64,000 bases of DNA from Hymenobacter glacialis (GTDB taxonomy: Bacteria; Bacteroidota; Bacteroidia; Cytophagales; Hymenobacteraceae): NCBI RefSeq assembly GCF_001816165.1, contig NZ_MDZC01000036.1, positions 26,804 to 90,803 of the forward strand. Direction: 5' to 3'. Position numbers and translations under genes: made by a program. Shown piece by piece: positions 42,987 through 51,207 of this stretch. The notes below the pieces were generated by a model. It made no database searches and was not told where the DNA came from. It saw only the letters and a list, made by a program, of their open reading frames with translations. Within the stretch, counting starts at the first letter, position 1. The number at the start of each line of letters is the position of its first letter.

Positions 42987-45395
42987 TTAGTTACGAAGAG
43001 GTTTGCCGGTGGTCAGAATGCTCTGAATCCGCTCTAGCGTTTTGCGCTCACCGCAGAGCGACAGGAAGGCTTCGCGCTCCAAATCCAGCAGGTACTGCTC
43101 GCTCACTTCGGTGGGGGCGCTCAGGTCGCCGCCGCACATCACGTAGGCCAGCTTGTCGGCAATGAGTTGGTCGTGCGTGGAAATGTAGTTGCCCTGCTGC
43201 ATGGCGTACACACCGGTTTTGAACATGGCCAGCGCGCCCCGCCCGTGCACCTTGATGTTGGTCTTAGGCACGGGTTGGGTGTAGCCGGCATCAGCCAAAT
43301 CGAGGGCCGCGGCCTTGGCGGCGGCGATGACGCGGTTGCTGTTCACCACTATTTCGTCGCCCCGGCGCATAAAGCCCAAGTCGAATGCCTCCGCCGCCGA
43401 GGTCGAAACCTTGGCCGTGCTGATGGTCATATAGGTGTTGCGCAGCATGTTGAATTCCGGCTCCCCTTCTTCGTACTTGAGTGCGGTGCGCAAGGTCATT
43501 TCCTTGGTGCCGCCGCCGGCCGGAATCAGGCCCACGCCAAATTCCACGAGGCCCATGTAGGTTTCGGCGGCCGCCACCACACGGTCGCAGTGCAGGTTGA
43601 TTTCGCAGCCGCCACCCAGCGACAATCCATGCGGCGCGCCCACCACCGGAATGCTGCTGTAGCGCATCCGCATCATGGCGTTCTGGAACTGCGCAATCAT
43701 CATATTCAGCTCATCAAACTCCTGTTCGATGGCCTGCATGTACACCAGGCCCAGGTTGGCCCCGGCCGAAAACTGGGCCCCGTCGTTGCCAATCACCAGG
43801 CCACGGTAGCCGGCTTCGGCCATGTCCACGCCTTTGAGCAAGCCTTCGATGACGTCCTGACCCAGCGAGTTCATCTTGGAATGGAATTCCACGTTCAGGA
43901 TGCCGTCGCCGAGGTCAATAACCGAAGCGCCGGCATTTTTCCACAGCACCTTGCCAGTGCTGCGCAGGTTGTCGAGAATGATAAAGTTCTCCACGCCGCG
44001 CACGGGCTGGTAACTCTTGCTATCGGCGTCGTAGTACTCCTTGCTGCCGGCTGCGTTCACTTTGTAGAACGTGGTGTGGCCGGCGGCCAGCATCTCGGTT
44101 ACCCAGGCGGCGGGCTGCTTGCCTTCGGCCTGCATCAGCTCCACGCCTTTCTGCACGCCCAGGGCGTCCCAGGTTTCGAATGGGCCCATCTCCCAGCCGA
44201 AACCGGCGCGCAGGGCGTCGTCAATCTTGTACAGCGCGTCGGTGATTTCGGGAACGCGGTTGGACACGTAGGCAAACAGGCTGCCGAAGCTCTTACGGTA
44301 GAACTCGCCGGCCTTGTCCTTGCCCGTTACCAGCATCGCGAAGCGCGGCGCCAGGGCGTCCATGCTTTTGGTGAGCTCCAGCGTGGCAAATTTCACCTTG
44401 GCGCTTGGCTTGTACTCCAGCGTGCTTAGGTCCAGCGCCTGGATTTCCGACTTGCCGCCTTCGCCCTTCACTTTCTTGTAGAAACCCTGGCCGGTTTTGT
44501 CGCCCAGCCACTTGTTTCCCCCCATTTTCTTGAGGAATACGGGCAACTGGAACACGTCCTTGGCTTCGTCGTTGGGCAGGCCCTGGGCCAGGCCGTTGGC
44601 CACGTTCATCAACGTATCGAGCCCCACCACGTCCGACGTGCGGAAGGTGGCCGACTTGGCATGGCCAATTACGGGGCCGGTGAGCTTGTCTACTTCCTCC
44701 ACCGTGAGGCCCAGCTCCTGCATGATGCGCAGCACGTCCATGATGGCGAACACGCCCACGCGGTTGGCGATAAACGCCGGGGTGTCTTTGGCCAGCACCG
44801 TGGTTTTGCCCAGGAACAAGTCGCCGTAGTGCAGCAAGAAATCCACGATGGCCGGGTCGGTGTCCGGCGTCGGAATTATTTCAAGCAGCTTGAGGTAGCG
44901 GGGCGGGTTGAAGAAGTGCGTACCGCAGAAGTGCTTCTTGAAATCGTCGGAGCGGCCCTCCGTCATCAAATGAATCGGGATGCCACTGGTGTTGCTGGTG
45001 ATAAGCGTACCGGGCTTGCGGAATTTTTCCACCCGCTCAAACAAGCTCAGTTTAATATCCAGCCGCTCCACCACTACCTCAATGGTCCAGTCGCAGCCGG
45101 CAATCTCCTTCAGGTTGTCGTCGAAGTTGCCGGTTTTGATGCGGCTGGCATCGGCCTTGCGGTAAAGGGGCGAGGGATTGGAGACAATGGCGGCCTGCAG
45201 GGCCGCGTTTACCAAACGGTTTTTCACGGCTGGCGCGTCCAGCGTGAGGCCTTTTTTCTCCTCGGCAGGCAACAACTCTTTGGGCGCGATATCGAGCAGT
45301 AATACCTGCACGCCAATGTTGGCGAAGTGGCAGGCAATGCGCGAGCCCATGACGCCGGAACCCAGCACGGCAACTCTCTTGATAGTTCGATTCAT
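42987..45395 (-). CDS. fadN: 3-hydroxyacyl-CoA dehydrogenase/enoyl-CoA hydratase, FadN type
   Basis: Bifunctional beta-oxidation enzyme of 802 residues. Domain order is dehydrogenase first and hydratase last, as in Bacillus FadN and the reverse of E. coli FadB. NAD-binding RVAVLGSGVMGSRIACHFAN lies at about 7-26; dehydrogenase motifs HFFNPPRYLKLLEIIPTPDT and FIANRVGVFAIMD follow. The crotonase part from about 500 has GAQFSAGANLGLV (oxyanion hole) and SLGGGCEINLHCDRVVAA, then MGLVEFGVGLIPAGGGTKEM with the catalytic glutamates. The start is the ATG at 45395 (MNRTIKRV); the longer frame to 45473 is not family-like. Directly downstream of marR (112 bp). Confidence 0.93.
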   Translation of the reverse strand: MNRTIKRVAVLGSGVMGSRIACHFANIGVQVLLLDIAPKELLPAEEKKGLTLDAPAVKNRLVNAALQAAIVSNPSPLYRKADASRIKTGNFDDNLKEIAGCDWTIEVVVERLDIKLSLFERVEKFRKPGTLITSNTSGIPIHLMTEGRSDDFKKHFCGTHFFNPPRYLKLLEIIPTPDTDPAIVDFLLHYGDLFLGKTTVLAKDTPAFIANRVGVFAIMDVLRIMQELGLTVEEVDKLTGPVIGHAKSATFRTSDVVGLDTLMNVANGLAQGLPNDEAKDVFQLPVFLKKMGGNKWLGDKTGQGFYKKVKGEGGKSEIQALDLSTLEYKPSAKVKFATLELTKSMDALAPRFAMLVTGKDKAGEFYRKSFGSLFAYVSNRVPEITDALYKIDDALRAGFGWEMGPFETWDALGVQKGVELMQAEGKQPAAWVTEMLAAGHTTFYKVNAAGSKEYYDADSKSYQPVRGVENFIILDNLRSTGKVLWKNAGASVIDLGDGILNVEFHSKMNSLGQDVIEGLLKGVDMAEAGYRGLVIGNDGAQFSAGANLGLVYMQAIEQEFDELNMMIAQFQNAMMRMRYSSIPVVGAPHGLSLGGGCEINLHCDRVVAAAETYMGLVEFGVGLIPAGGGTKEMTLRTALKYEEGEPEFNMLRNTYMTISTAKVSTSAAEAFDLGFMRRGDEIVVNSNRVIAAAKAAALDLADAGYTQPVPKTNIKVHGRGALAMFKTGVYAMQQGNYISTHDQLIADKLAYVMCGGDLSAPTEVSEQYLLDLEREAFLSLCGERKTLERIQSILTTGKPLRN

Positions 45396-45507
45396 ATGAG
45401 GCAGCGCGAAGCCGAACTTCGCGTTTCGGTGAACGATGGGGTGTTTGATTACTACTTGTTTAGGCGAAATCACAGCATTGGGTCAACGCAAAGCGCCAGC
45501 CCGGCAG

Positions 45508-45984
45508 CTACGCGGATTCTTCGTGCCGCAACGGCTTCAATTCAAATCCTTCAAATAGGCTTTTGCCTTCAATCATGCCCGTAATCTGAGCCGAAACTTT
45601 GAAGAAGACATCGAGTTGACTCTGGGATATTTTTTCCCGCATTTTCAGATTGAAGTGCCGCACCGTCTGGCGGGCTATATCCTTTTTCTCCAGCCCTAGC
45701 GGCGTTAGGAAGATGCGTACCGAGCGTTTGTCCACGGCATCGGCTTGCTTGTAAATGAGGCCTTTTTCCTCCATGCTCCGCAAAATGCGGGTCAGGCTAC
45801 GGGTTTCAAGGCCCAGCAGCGGCGCAATTTTGGTGGCCGGCGTGCCCCGTTCCTGGTCGATGTTGAGCAGCACAAACCCGATACTGGTCGTGATGTCATT
45901 TTGCGCCGCCTGGGTGTTATACATCCGCGAAATAGCGTGCCAGGCCACTTTAATATTATAATCGACGGTTTCTTCGGGTTTCAT
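45508..45984 (-). CDS. MarR-family transcriptional regulator, probable beta-oxidation repressor
   Basis: 158 residues, dimeric winged-helix regulator. The DNA-binding part is ATKIAPLLGLETRSLTRILRSM followed by the wing EKGLIYKQADAVDKRSVRIFLTPLG, as in MarR proteins; helices at both ends form the dimer. It heads a run of beta-oxidation genes on the same strand. The motif TTAGGCTTGCATACTAGT upstream of it recurs twice before fadE, so autorepression and control of fadE by this protein are likely. The inducer would be an acyl-CoA or fatty acid by analogy with other fatty-acid regulators; this is inference. Confidence 0.88.
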   Translation of the reverse strand: MKPEETVDYNIKVAWHAISRMYNTQAAQNDITTSIGFVLLNIDQERGTPATKIAPLLGLETRSLTRILRSMEEKGLIYKQADAVDKRSVRIFLTPLGLEKKDIARQTVRHFNLKMREKISQSQLDVFFKVSAQITGMIEGKSLFEGFELKPLRHEESA

Positions 45985-46003
45985 AAGCGGGATGTATAGG
46001 CAG

Positions 46004-46011
46004 TAAACTTA
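46004..46011 (-). promoter_or_regulatory. -7 promoter element for marR
   Basis: Minus-strand TAAGTTTA, one mismatch from TAnnTTTG, 20 bp before the marR start. The operator at 46024 begins 12 bp upstream. Confidence 0.4.
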
Positions 46012-46023
46012 CGAAAAATTTGT

Positions 46024-46035
46024 TAGGCTTGCATA
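46024..46035. promoter_or_regulatory. putative MarR operator, marR site
   Basis: TAGGCTTGCATA within TTAGGCTTGCATACTAGT, one mismatch from the perfect palindrome in the two fadE sites. It occupies the -33 region of the marR promoter, so would give autorepression. Confidence 0.6.
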
Positions 46036-46053
46036 CTAGTTTGCAATAAAAAA

Positions 46054-46091
46054 AGTTGGGAAGCCCAGGCAATGCACTGGGCTCCCCAACT
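46054..46091 (-). terminator. terminator of the acyl-CoA ligase gene
   Basis: Stem AGTTGGGGAGCCCAG with a near-perfect complement, followed on the minus strand by a run of seven T. It lies about 50 bp after the ligase stop. Confidence 0.85.
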
Positions 46092-46138
46092 ACCTATTTG
46101 TGCCAGGCCTTGGCGGCTGCGTGCGCCGGCAGCGCGGG

Positions 46139-47920
46139 CTAGCGTTTTTCGTTCTGGTGGTACAGGCCTTCGATTATCTCCTTATTGTTCTCGGAAATCA
46201 CCTTGCGCTTCACCTTCATGGTGGGCGTCATTTCGCCGCTTTCTACAGTCCAGAGCTCGGGCATCAGCACGCTGCGCTTCACCTGCTCCCACTGCGCAAA
46301 GCCCTGGTTGTACTTCTTCACCAGGCCCTCGTAGAGGTCCACTACTTTCTCGTTTTTGATGAGCTCTTCGTTGGAACAGTCGCAGGCCACGTTGTTGCGC
46401 TTGCACCAGCCTTTAAGGTCGGCGAAGGAGGGCACGATGAGGGCCGAGGGGAATTTCTGGTCGGCGCCCACCACCATGGCCTGCTCAATGAGCGGGTCTT
46501 CTTTTAGCTTGCCCTCAATGACTTGCGGGGCAATGTACTTGCCGCCCGACGTCTTGAACATCTCCTTCTTACGGTCGGTGATTTTCAGAAACTTGCCGTT
46601 CACCAGCTCGCCAATGTCGCCGGTGTGGAACCAGCCTTCCTCATCAAATTCCTTGGCTGTGAGGTCGGGCTGGTTATAGTAGCCTTTCATCACAGAAGCC
46701 GATTTGGTCAGAATCTCGCCATCGGCCGCAATTTTCACCTGCACGCCTTCCACCACCGGGCCCACGGTGCCAATCATGTTGTTCTCTTTTTCGTAGCCGC
46801 CCACGGCAATCACGGGCGACGTTTCGGTGAGGCCGTAGCCTTCCATCACGGGGATGCCAGCCGACCAGAACACCCGCGCCAGCCGCGGCTGCAACGCCCC
46901 ACCGCCCGACACGATGCAGCGCAGGTTACCGCCCAAAGCATCGCGCCACTTATTGAATATAAGCTTGTTGGCCAACGCCAATTGCGTATTGTACAAGAAG
47001 CCCTGGTCTTTTTGGGTGTCATATTTCAGGCCCAAGTCCAGGGCCCAGAAGAATAGCCCTTTCTTGACGCCATCCAACTCGTGGCCTTTGGCCACGATTT
47101 TATCGTACACTTTTTCAAGCAGGCGCGGCACGGTTGTGAAAATCTGCGGCTTCACCTCGCGCAGGTTGTCGGCAATTACGTCCATGCTTTCGGCGTAGTA
47201 AATGCTCACGCCGTTGAGCATGTACAAGTAGGTTACCATGCGCTCGAAGATGTGGCAGAGCGGCAGGAAGCTCAGGGCCCGGTCTTCTTTGGTAACGGGC
47301 ACGGCGGGCTGCGAGCTGCGGCAGTTGCTCAAGATGTTGTCGTGCGTGAGCATCACGCCCTTGGGGCTGCCGGTGGTGCCGCTGGTGTAGATGAGAGTGA
47401 GCAGGTCGTCGGGCTCCACAGCAGCTTTCAGCGGTTCCAGACTGGCCGGCTGGCCTTTGCGGCCCAGCTCCAGCAGCTCGTCGAAGTAGCGGGCACCACC
47501 GATTTTATCGAATGTGAAGATGTTTTCGGCCGGGATATCGAGTCCAACCGTGGCTTCCTGCACTTTGTCGTAAAGCTTTTGGTCAGCCACAAAAACGGCT
47601 TTTACGCCGGCATCGGTGAAGATGTACTTATAGTCCTCAACGGTGATGCTGGGGTACATGGGCACGCTCACGGCGCCAATCTGGGCAATGCCAAAATCGG
47701 CCAGCATCCACTCGGGGCGGTTCATGCTGATGATGGCTACTTTGTCGCCGCGCTTGAGGCCGAGGGATACCAACCCCAGACTGACCCGGTTGGCCTCGTC
47801 CTGAATTTGCTGGGTGCTGGTGGGCACCCACTGCCCGTCAATTTTGGCCGCAAATGCATCCTTTTTGGGCGAATTGGCTAATTGATGGGTCAGGATATCG
47901 AAGGTGCGACGAACGTCCAT
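46139..47920 (-). CDS. long-chain fatty acid-CoA ligase
   Basis: AMP-forming acyl-CoA synthetase of 593 residues that activates fatty acids for beta-oxidation. The P-loop LIYTSGTTGSPKGVMLTHDN is near 190; the A5 motif is GYGLTETSPVI and the A7/A8 region is GWFHTGDIGELV and KITDRKKEMFKTSGGKYI with the adenylation-domain hinge. The C-terminus has PTMKVKRKVI with the conserved catalytic lysine region. It resembles the FadD15/Faa-type subgroup with long insertions. It sits upstream of the marR-fadNA group, but its own promoter region contains no copy of the TAGGC palindrome, so control may differ. Membrane-associated in relatives; no TM helix here. Confidence 0.92.
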   Translation of the reverse strand: MDVRRTFDILTHQLANSPKKDAFAAKIDGQWVPTSTQQIQDEANRVSLGLVSLGLKRGDKVAIISMNRPEWMLADFGIAQIGAVSVPMYPSITVEDYKYIFTDAGVKAVFVADQKLYDKVQEATVGLDIPAENIFTFDKIGGARYFDELLELGRKGQPASLEPLKAAVEPDDLLTLIYTSGTTGSPKGVMLTHDNILSNCRSSQPAVPVTKEDRALSFLPLCHIFERMVTYLYMLNGVSIYYAESMDVIADNLREVKPQIFTTVPRLLEKVYDKIVAKGHELDGVKKGLFFWALDLGLKYDTQKDQGFLYNTQLALANKLIFNKWRDALGGNLRCIVSGGGALQPRLARVFWSAGIPVMEGYGLTETSPVIAVGGYEKENNMIGTVGPVVEGVQVKIAADGEILTKSASVMKGYYNQPDLTAKEFDEEGWFHTGDIGELVNGKFLKITDRKKEMFKTSGGKYIAPQVIEGKLKEDPLIEQAMVVGADQKFPSALIVPSFADLKGWCKRNNVACDCSNEELIKNEKVVDLYEGLVKKYNQGFAQWEQVKRSVLMPELWTVESGEMTPTMKVKRKVISENNKEIIEGLYHQNEKR

Positions 47921-48084
47921 GGGTGGGTTGGGGAAGGCTTACGGATGAATTTCAGCTTAAATAAAGTGCTTTTTTCTGGGCAATGATACTCTCATCGTTG
48001 CCGCTGGGCAACGACGGGCTTATATATTAAACCCAATCCAGCCGCTAGAACACGCAAAACCCGTGTTTACGGGCTTTTCCTGCG

Positions 48085-48092
48085 TAATTTTG
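48085..48092 (+). promoter_or_regulatory. -7 promoter element for the arginase-fold gene
   Basis: TAATTTTG fits TAnnTTTG, 22 bp before the start codon; the -33 region has only GTG/TTT. Confidence 0.45.
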
Positions 48093-48114
48093 AGCACTAG
48101 CCTTTCCGCTCCCA

Positions 48115-49272
48115 ATGAACCTGGCCCTGTTTTTTGACCCGCTGCCGGAAACGCTGACTGCTGCTACGCCTGCGCCCACTACGCTAGCCGCCTACGCCAC
48201 CCGGTTCACTGAAAACTTCCCCGACTGGCGCAACGCCGACCTCGCCCTCATTGGCCTGGACGAGTGGCGGGGCAGTGCTGCCGGCTCGCCCCAGGCCGGC
48301 CACCACGGTGCCAACGAGGTGCGCCAGCGCTTCTATCAGCTGCAAAAAGGTACCGGCTCGGTACGGTTCGTGGACTTGGGCAACCTCCGCCCCGGCCTGA
48401 CCCTGGAAGACACCTACCAGCGCCTGCGCGAAATAATTGGGGCCCTGCTGGAAGAAAACACGGTGCCGCTGCTGATTGGTGGCAGCCACGACCTGGACTA
48501 CGGGCAGTTTCTGGCCTATGAAAGCCAGGACCGCGCCATCAGCTTCGCGGTGGTAGATGCCCGGCCCGACATGGCTGAGCCCGGCCCCGGAACTCCGCCC
48601 GAAGACAGCCACCTACGTCGCCTGCTGGTGCACGAGCCCAACTTTGTATTCAGCCTGGCGCATCTGGGCCACCAGCAGTACCTCACGCCGCCCGAGGTGC
48701 TGGTAGCCCTCGAAAAGCTCCATTTTGAAACCATGAGCGTAGGCGAGGTCCGCGCCGACCGCCGCCTAGCCGAGCCCCTCATCCGGCAGGCCGAGTTCAT
48801 GAGCGTGGACATTGCGGCGCTCCGCTGGCAGGACGCCCCCGGCTACTACCCGGCCAACCCCTTCGGTCTGGGCAACGAAGAAGCCACGCAGCTATGCTGG
48901 TACGCCGGCCACAACGAGCAGCTCAGCTCTTTCGGCCTCTACGGCTATCGCGCCGACCAGGACCCCCACGGCCTGGCCGCCGCCACCGTGGCCACCATGC
49001 TGTGGTACTTTGTGGAAGGATTCTACCACCGCCGTCCCGAAACGGGCTTCGGCACTTTCCGCTTCCTGACTTATACCGTGGTACTGCCCGGCAACCCCGA
49101 CAAGCTGGTATTCTACAAATCGCGCCGCGCCGACAAGTGGTGGATGGAAGTGGAGCGCCTGGGCGACAACGCCGTGAAGCGCGTGGTGCCCTGCACTTAC
49201 GAGGACTACCTGAATGCGTCGCAGGGCGACCTGCCGCAGCGCTGGATTCGGCTGCAGGCGCTGTTGGGGTAA
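48115..49272 (+). CDS. arginase-superfamily protein (formimidoylglutamase-like) with altered metal site
   Basis: 385 residues, ureohydrolase fold. The first metal motif is GGSHDLDYG (His125). The second, normally D-A-H-x-D, reads DARPD (148-152), with Arg150 in place of a metal-binding His. The third, normally S-x-D-x-D, reads SVDIA, with Ala in place of the second Asp. The C-terminal part has FGLGNEEATQLCWYAGHN and LVFYKSRRADKWWMEV, shared with Bacteroidota proteins annotated formimidoylglutamase, which I recall as also lacking full ligands. Two of six usual manganese ligands are therefore lost, and enzyme activity is doubtful. No histidine-degradation genes are adjacent. Confidence 0.82.
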   Translation: MNLALFFDPLPETLTAATPAPTTLAAYATRFTENFPDWRNADLALIGLDEWRGSAAGSPQAGHHGANEVRQRFYQLQKGTGSVRFVDLGNLRPGLTLEDTYQRLREIIGALLEENTVPLLIGGSHDLDYGQFLAYESQDRAISFAVVDARPDMAEPGPGTPPEDSHLRRLLVHEPNFVFSLAHLGHQQYLTPPEVLVALEKLHFETMSVGEVRADRRLAEPLIRQAEFMSVDIAALRWQDAPGYYPANPFGLGNEEATQLCWYAGHNEQLSSFGLYGYRADQDPHGLAAATVATMLWYFVEGFYHRRPETGFGTFRFLTYTVVLPGNPDKLVFYKSRRADKWWMEVERLGDNAVKRVVPCTYEDYLNASQGDLPQRWIRLQALLG

Positions 49273-49289
49273 AATCTTTGGATGAGTTA

Positions 49290-49393
49290 GAACTGTCACG
49301 CTAAGCTTATCGAAGCATCTCTACCGCAGTGGTAACTACATATGAATGCAACGAAGCGGCAGAGATGCTTCAACACGCTTAGCATGACTGTTC
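49290..49393. repeat. extragenic palindromic repeat, copy F
   Basis: Arms of 38 bp (core GTCA.GCTAAGC and GAAGCATCTCT.CCGC) with several mismatches around a 28-bp centre. Its right arm contains the start codon and first codons of the next gene. Confidence 0.8.
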
Positions 49394-49641
49394 AAAAACA
49401 ACTAACCGACCTTCCTGCTTACACCCGTGGCCAGCTGGCCCTGCGCAACGGCCAGGACCGCGACGAAATATGGGTAGCCTACCACGGCCGGATTTATGAT
49501 GTTACCCGCTCGCGCCTGTGGCGGCGCGGCAACCACTACGAGCACTGGGCCGGCCAGGACCTCACCGCCGAGCTTGACAAAGACGCCCCGCACACGGCCA
49601 ACGTTTTCGACAATTTCTCCGTCATAGGTTTGCTGAAATAA
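49384..49641 (+). CDS. small cytochrome b5-like heme/steroid-binding domain protein
   Basis: 85 residues (MTVQKQLTDLPAYTRGQLAL). Cytochrome b5 fold signature: IWVAYHGRIYDVTRSRLW, then GNHYEHWAGQDLTAEL and a late DAPHTANVF. The usual axial His in HPGG is replaced by the region GNHYEHW, which still offers histidines. The second axial His may be the one in DAPH. Short single-domain forms like this are widespread in bacteria; heme or small-molecule binding is inferred. The ATG at 49384 lies within a palindromic repeat arm; the frame continues upstream only through repeat DNA. murQ follows after 10 bp, so they are cotranscribed. Confidence 0.8.
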   Translation: MTVQKQLTDLPAYTRGQLALRNGQDRDEIWVAYHGRIYDVTRSRLWRRGNHYEHWAGQDLTAELDKDAPHTANVFDNFSVIGLLK

Positions 49642-49651
49642 TTTCCTTTGC

Positions 49652-50446
49652 ATGACTACCGAGTCCGCCTCCCAGTTCAATCACTTAGAAACCTTATCCA
49701 CGGCCGACCTGCTGGCGGGCATGAACCAGCTCGACTACACCGTGCCCCAGGCAGTGGCCAAAGCCCTGCCGCAGCTCGAGGCCCTGGTTGAGGCCGTGGT
49801 GGGGCGCTTGGGAGCGGGCGGCCGGTTGTTCTACATCGGGGCCGGCACCAGCGGCCGGCTGGGTGTGGTAGATGCCTCGGAGTGCCCGCCCACGTTCGGC
49901 GTGCCGGCCGGGCGGGTGGTGGGCATCATCGCTGGCGGCGATTCTGCCATTCGCCAGGCAGTGGAAGGGGCCGAAGACGATGCCGAACAGGCCTGGAAAG
50001 ACTTGCAGGCATACAACATCACGGCCAACGACGCGCTGGTGGGCATTGCCGCATCGGGGCGCACGCCCTACGTTATTGGAGGGCTGCAGCAGGCCCGTGC
50101 CGCGGGCCTGGCCACGGGCTGCGTGGTGTGCAACGCGGGCTCGGGCGTAGCGGCCGCCGCCGAATTTCCGGTGGAAGTAGTGACCGGCCCGGAGTTCGTG
50201 ACCGGTAGCACCCGCCTTAAAGCCGGCACCGCGCAGAAGCTGGTGCTGAACATGCTCACCACTGCCACTTTCATTCGCCTGGGCCACGTGAAGGGCAACA
50301 AAATGGTGGACATGCAGCTCTCCAACATCAAGCTGGTGGAGCGCGGCGAGCGAATGCTAATGGAAGAGCTCGGCATTGACGCCGCCGAAGCAGCACGGCT
50401 GCTCAAGCAGCACGGCAGCGTGCGAGCGGCCCTTATGGCGCGATAG
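49652..50446 (+). CDS. murQ: N-acetylmuramic acid 6-phosphate etherase
   Basis: Cytoplasmic lyase of 264 residues that removes lactate from MurNAc-6-phosphate during cell-wall recycling, giving GlcNAc-6-phosphate. A SIS domain binds the sugar phosphate: LFYIGAGTSGRLGVVDASECPPTF holds the substrate loop and catalytic Glu, followed by IAGGDSAIRQAVEGAEDD and VGIAASGRTPYVIGGLQQAR. The end GSTRLKAGTAQKLVLNMLTT and GNKMVDMQLSN are typical of MurQ. It starts 10 bp after the b5-like gene. No anmK or PTS gene is adjacent in the window. Confidence 0.95.
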   Translation: MTTESASQFNHLETLSTADLLAGMNQLDYTVPQAVAKALPQLEALVEAVVGRLGAGGRLFYIGAGTSGRLGVVDASECPPTFGVPAGRVVGIIAGGDSAIRQAVEGAEDDAEQAWKDLQAYNITANDALVGIAASGRTPYVIGGLQQARAAGLATGCVVCNAGSGVAAAAEFPVEVVTGPEFVTGSTRLKAGTAQKLVLNMLTTATFIRLGHVKGNKMVDMQLSNIKLVERGERMLMEELGIDAAEAARLLKQHGSVRAALMAR

Positions 50447-50561
50447 AGGCCGTAGCTTTTTTGTTTGGCTTGTGCCTCACTAGCTTACTTTTTCCGGCGA
50501 ACGATTCGGGCTTTTCAGCGTTTCTAGGGATGCACCAGCTAAAGCATGTGCCACACACCCT

Positions 50562-51146
50562 ATGCACACCATCGAGCCCCACTACAACTGGATAGACCAG
50601 TACGCTGCCTCCGAAGACGCCCGCTCGCCCCTATTCGAAGCCGAGAACAGCCTGGAATCCTACACCAATACTATTTACGGCTATTACATCCACCCCCAAT
50701 GGGACAGCATGGGGTCGGATACGCTGTTTCTGAAAATACTCTTTGCGGATTACGATGATGGCATCGCCATTATCGAATTCATTGGTGAGTGGAACGACGC
50801 TATTGAGAACGACATCATGGAGCTCAAGCGCAATATCATTGATGTGCTTGTGCACGAAGGCATCCGCAAGTTTATTCTGGTGGGCGAGAACGTGTTCAAT
50901 TTCCACGGCTCTGACGATGACTACTACGAAGAGTGGTTTGAGGACGTGGAAGACGGTTGGATTGCGGGCATTAATTTTCAGGAGCACGTGCAGCGCGAAA
51001 TGAAGCAGTACAACGTGGACAACTACGTAAACTTTGGCGGACAGCTCGACGACCTGCCGTGGCGTACCTACGAGCCGCGCCGCCTTTTTGAAGTGGTAGA
51101 CGGCCTGCTGAACCGCCGGCTGGGCGCCCCCGAAACCACCCTATAA
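50562..51146 (+). CDS. conserved hypothetical acidic protein
   Basis: 194 residues, acidic and rich in aromatic residues: HPQWDSMGSDTLFLKILFAD, IAIIEFIGEWNDAIENDIME, KFILVGENVFNFHGSDDDYYEEWFEDVEDGWIAGINF (in part). No signal peptide or membrane helix. I do not recognise a named family. The N-terminal half looks like alternating strands and helices of a small alpha/beta fold. The frame ends 8 bp before a strong terminator, and the upstream gap from murQ is 115 bp, so it may have its own promoter. The start is the ATG at 50562. Confidence 0.75.
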   Translation: MHTIEPHYNWIDQYAASEDARSPLFEAENSLESYTNTIYGYYIHPQWDSMGSDTLFLKILFADYDDGIAIIEFIGEWNDAIENDIMELKRNIIDVLVHEGIRKFILVGENVFNFHGSDDDYYEEWFEDVEDGWIAGINFQEHVQREMKQYNVDNYVNFGGQLDDLPWRTYEPRRLFEVVDGLLNRRLGAPETTL

Positions 51147-51153
51147 AGACCAT

Positions 51154-51189
51154 AAAAAAAGCCCTGCTGTTACCAGCAGGGCTTTTTTG
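51154..51189. terminator. bidirectional terminator
   Basis: AAAAAAAGCCCTGCTG/CAGCAGGGCTTTTTT with a short loop, between convergent genes (the acidic protein on plus, the Ala-rich lipoprotein on minus). Confidence 0.9.
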
Positions 51190-51207
51190 TTGCCATAAGG
51201 CTAAGAA

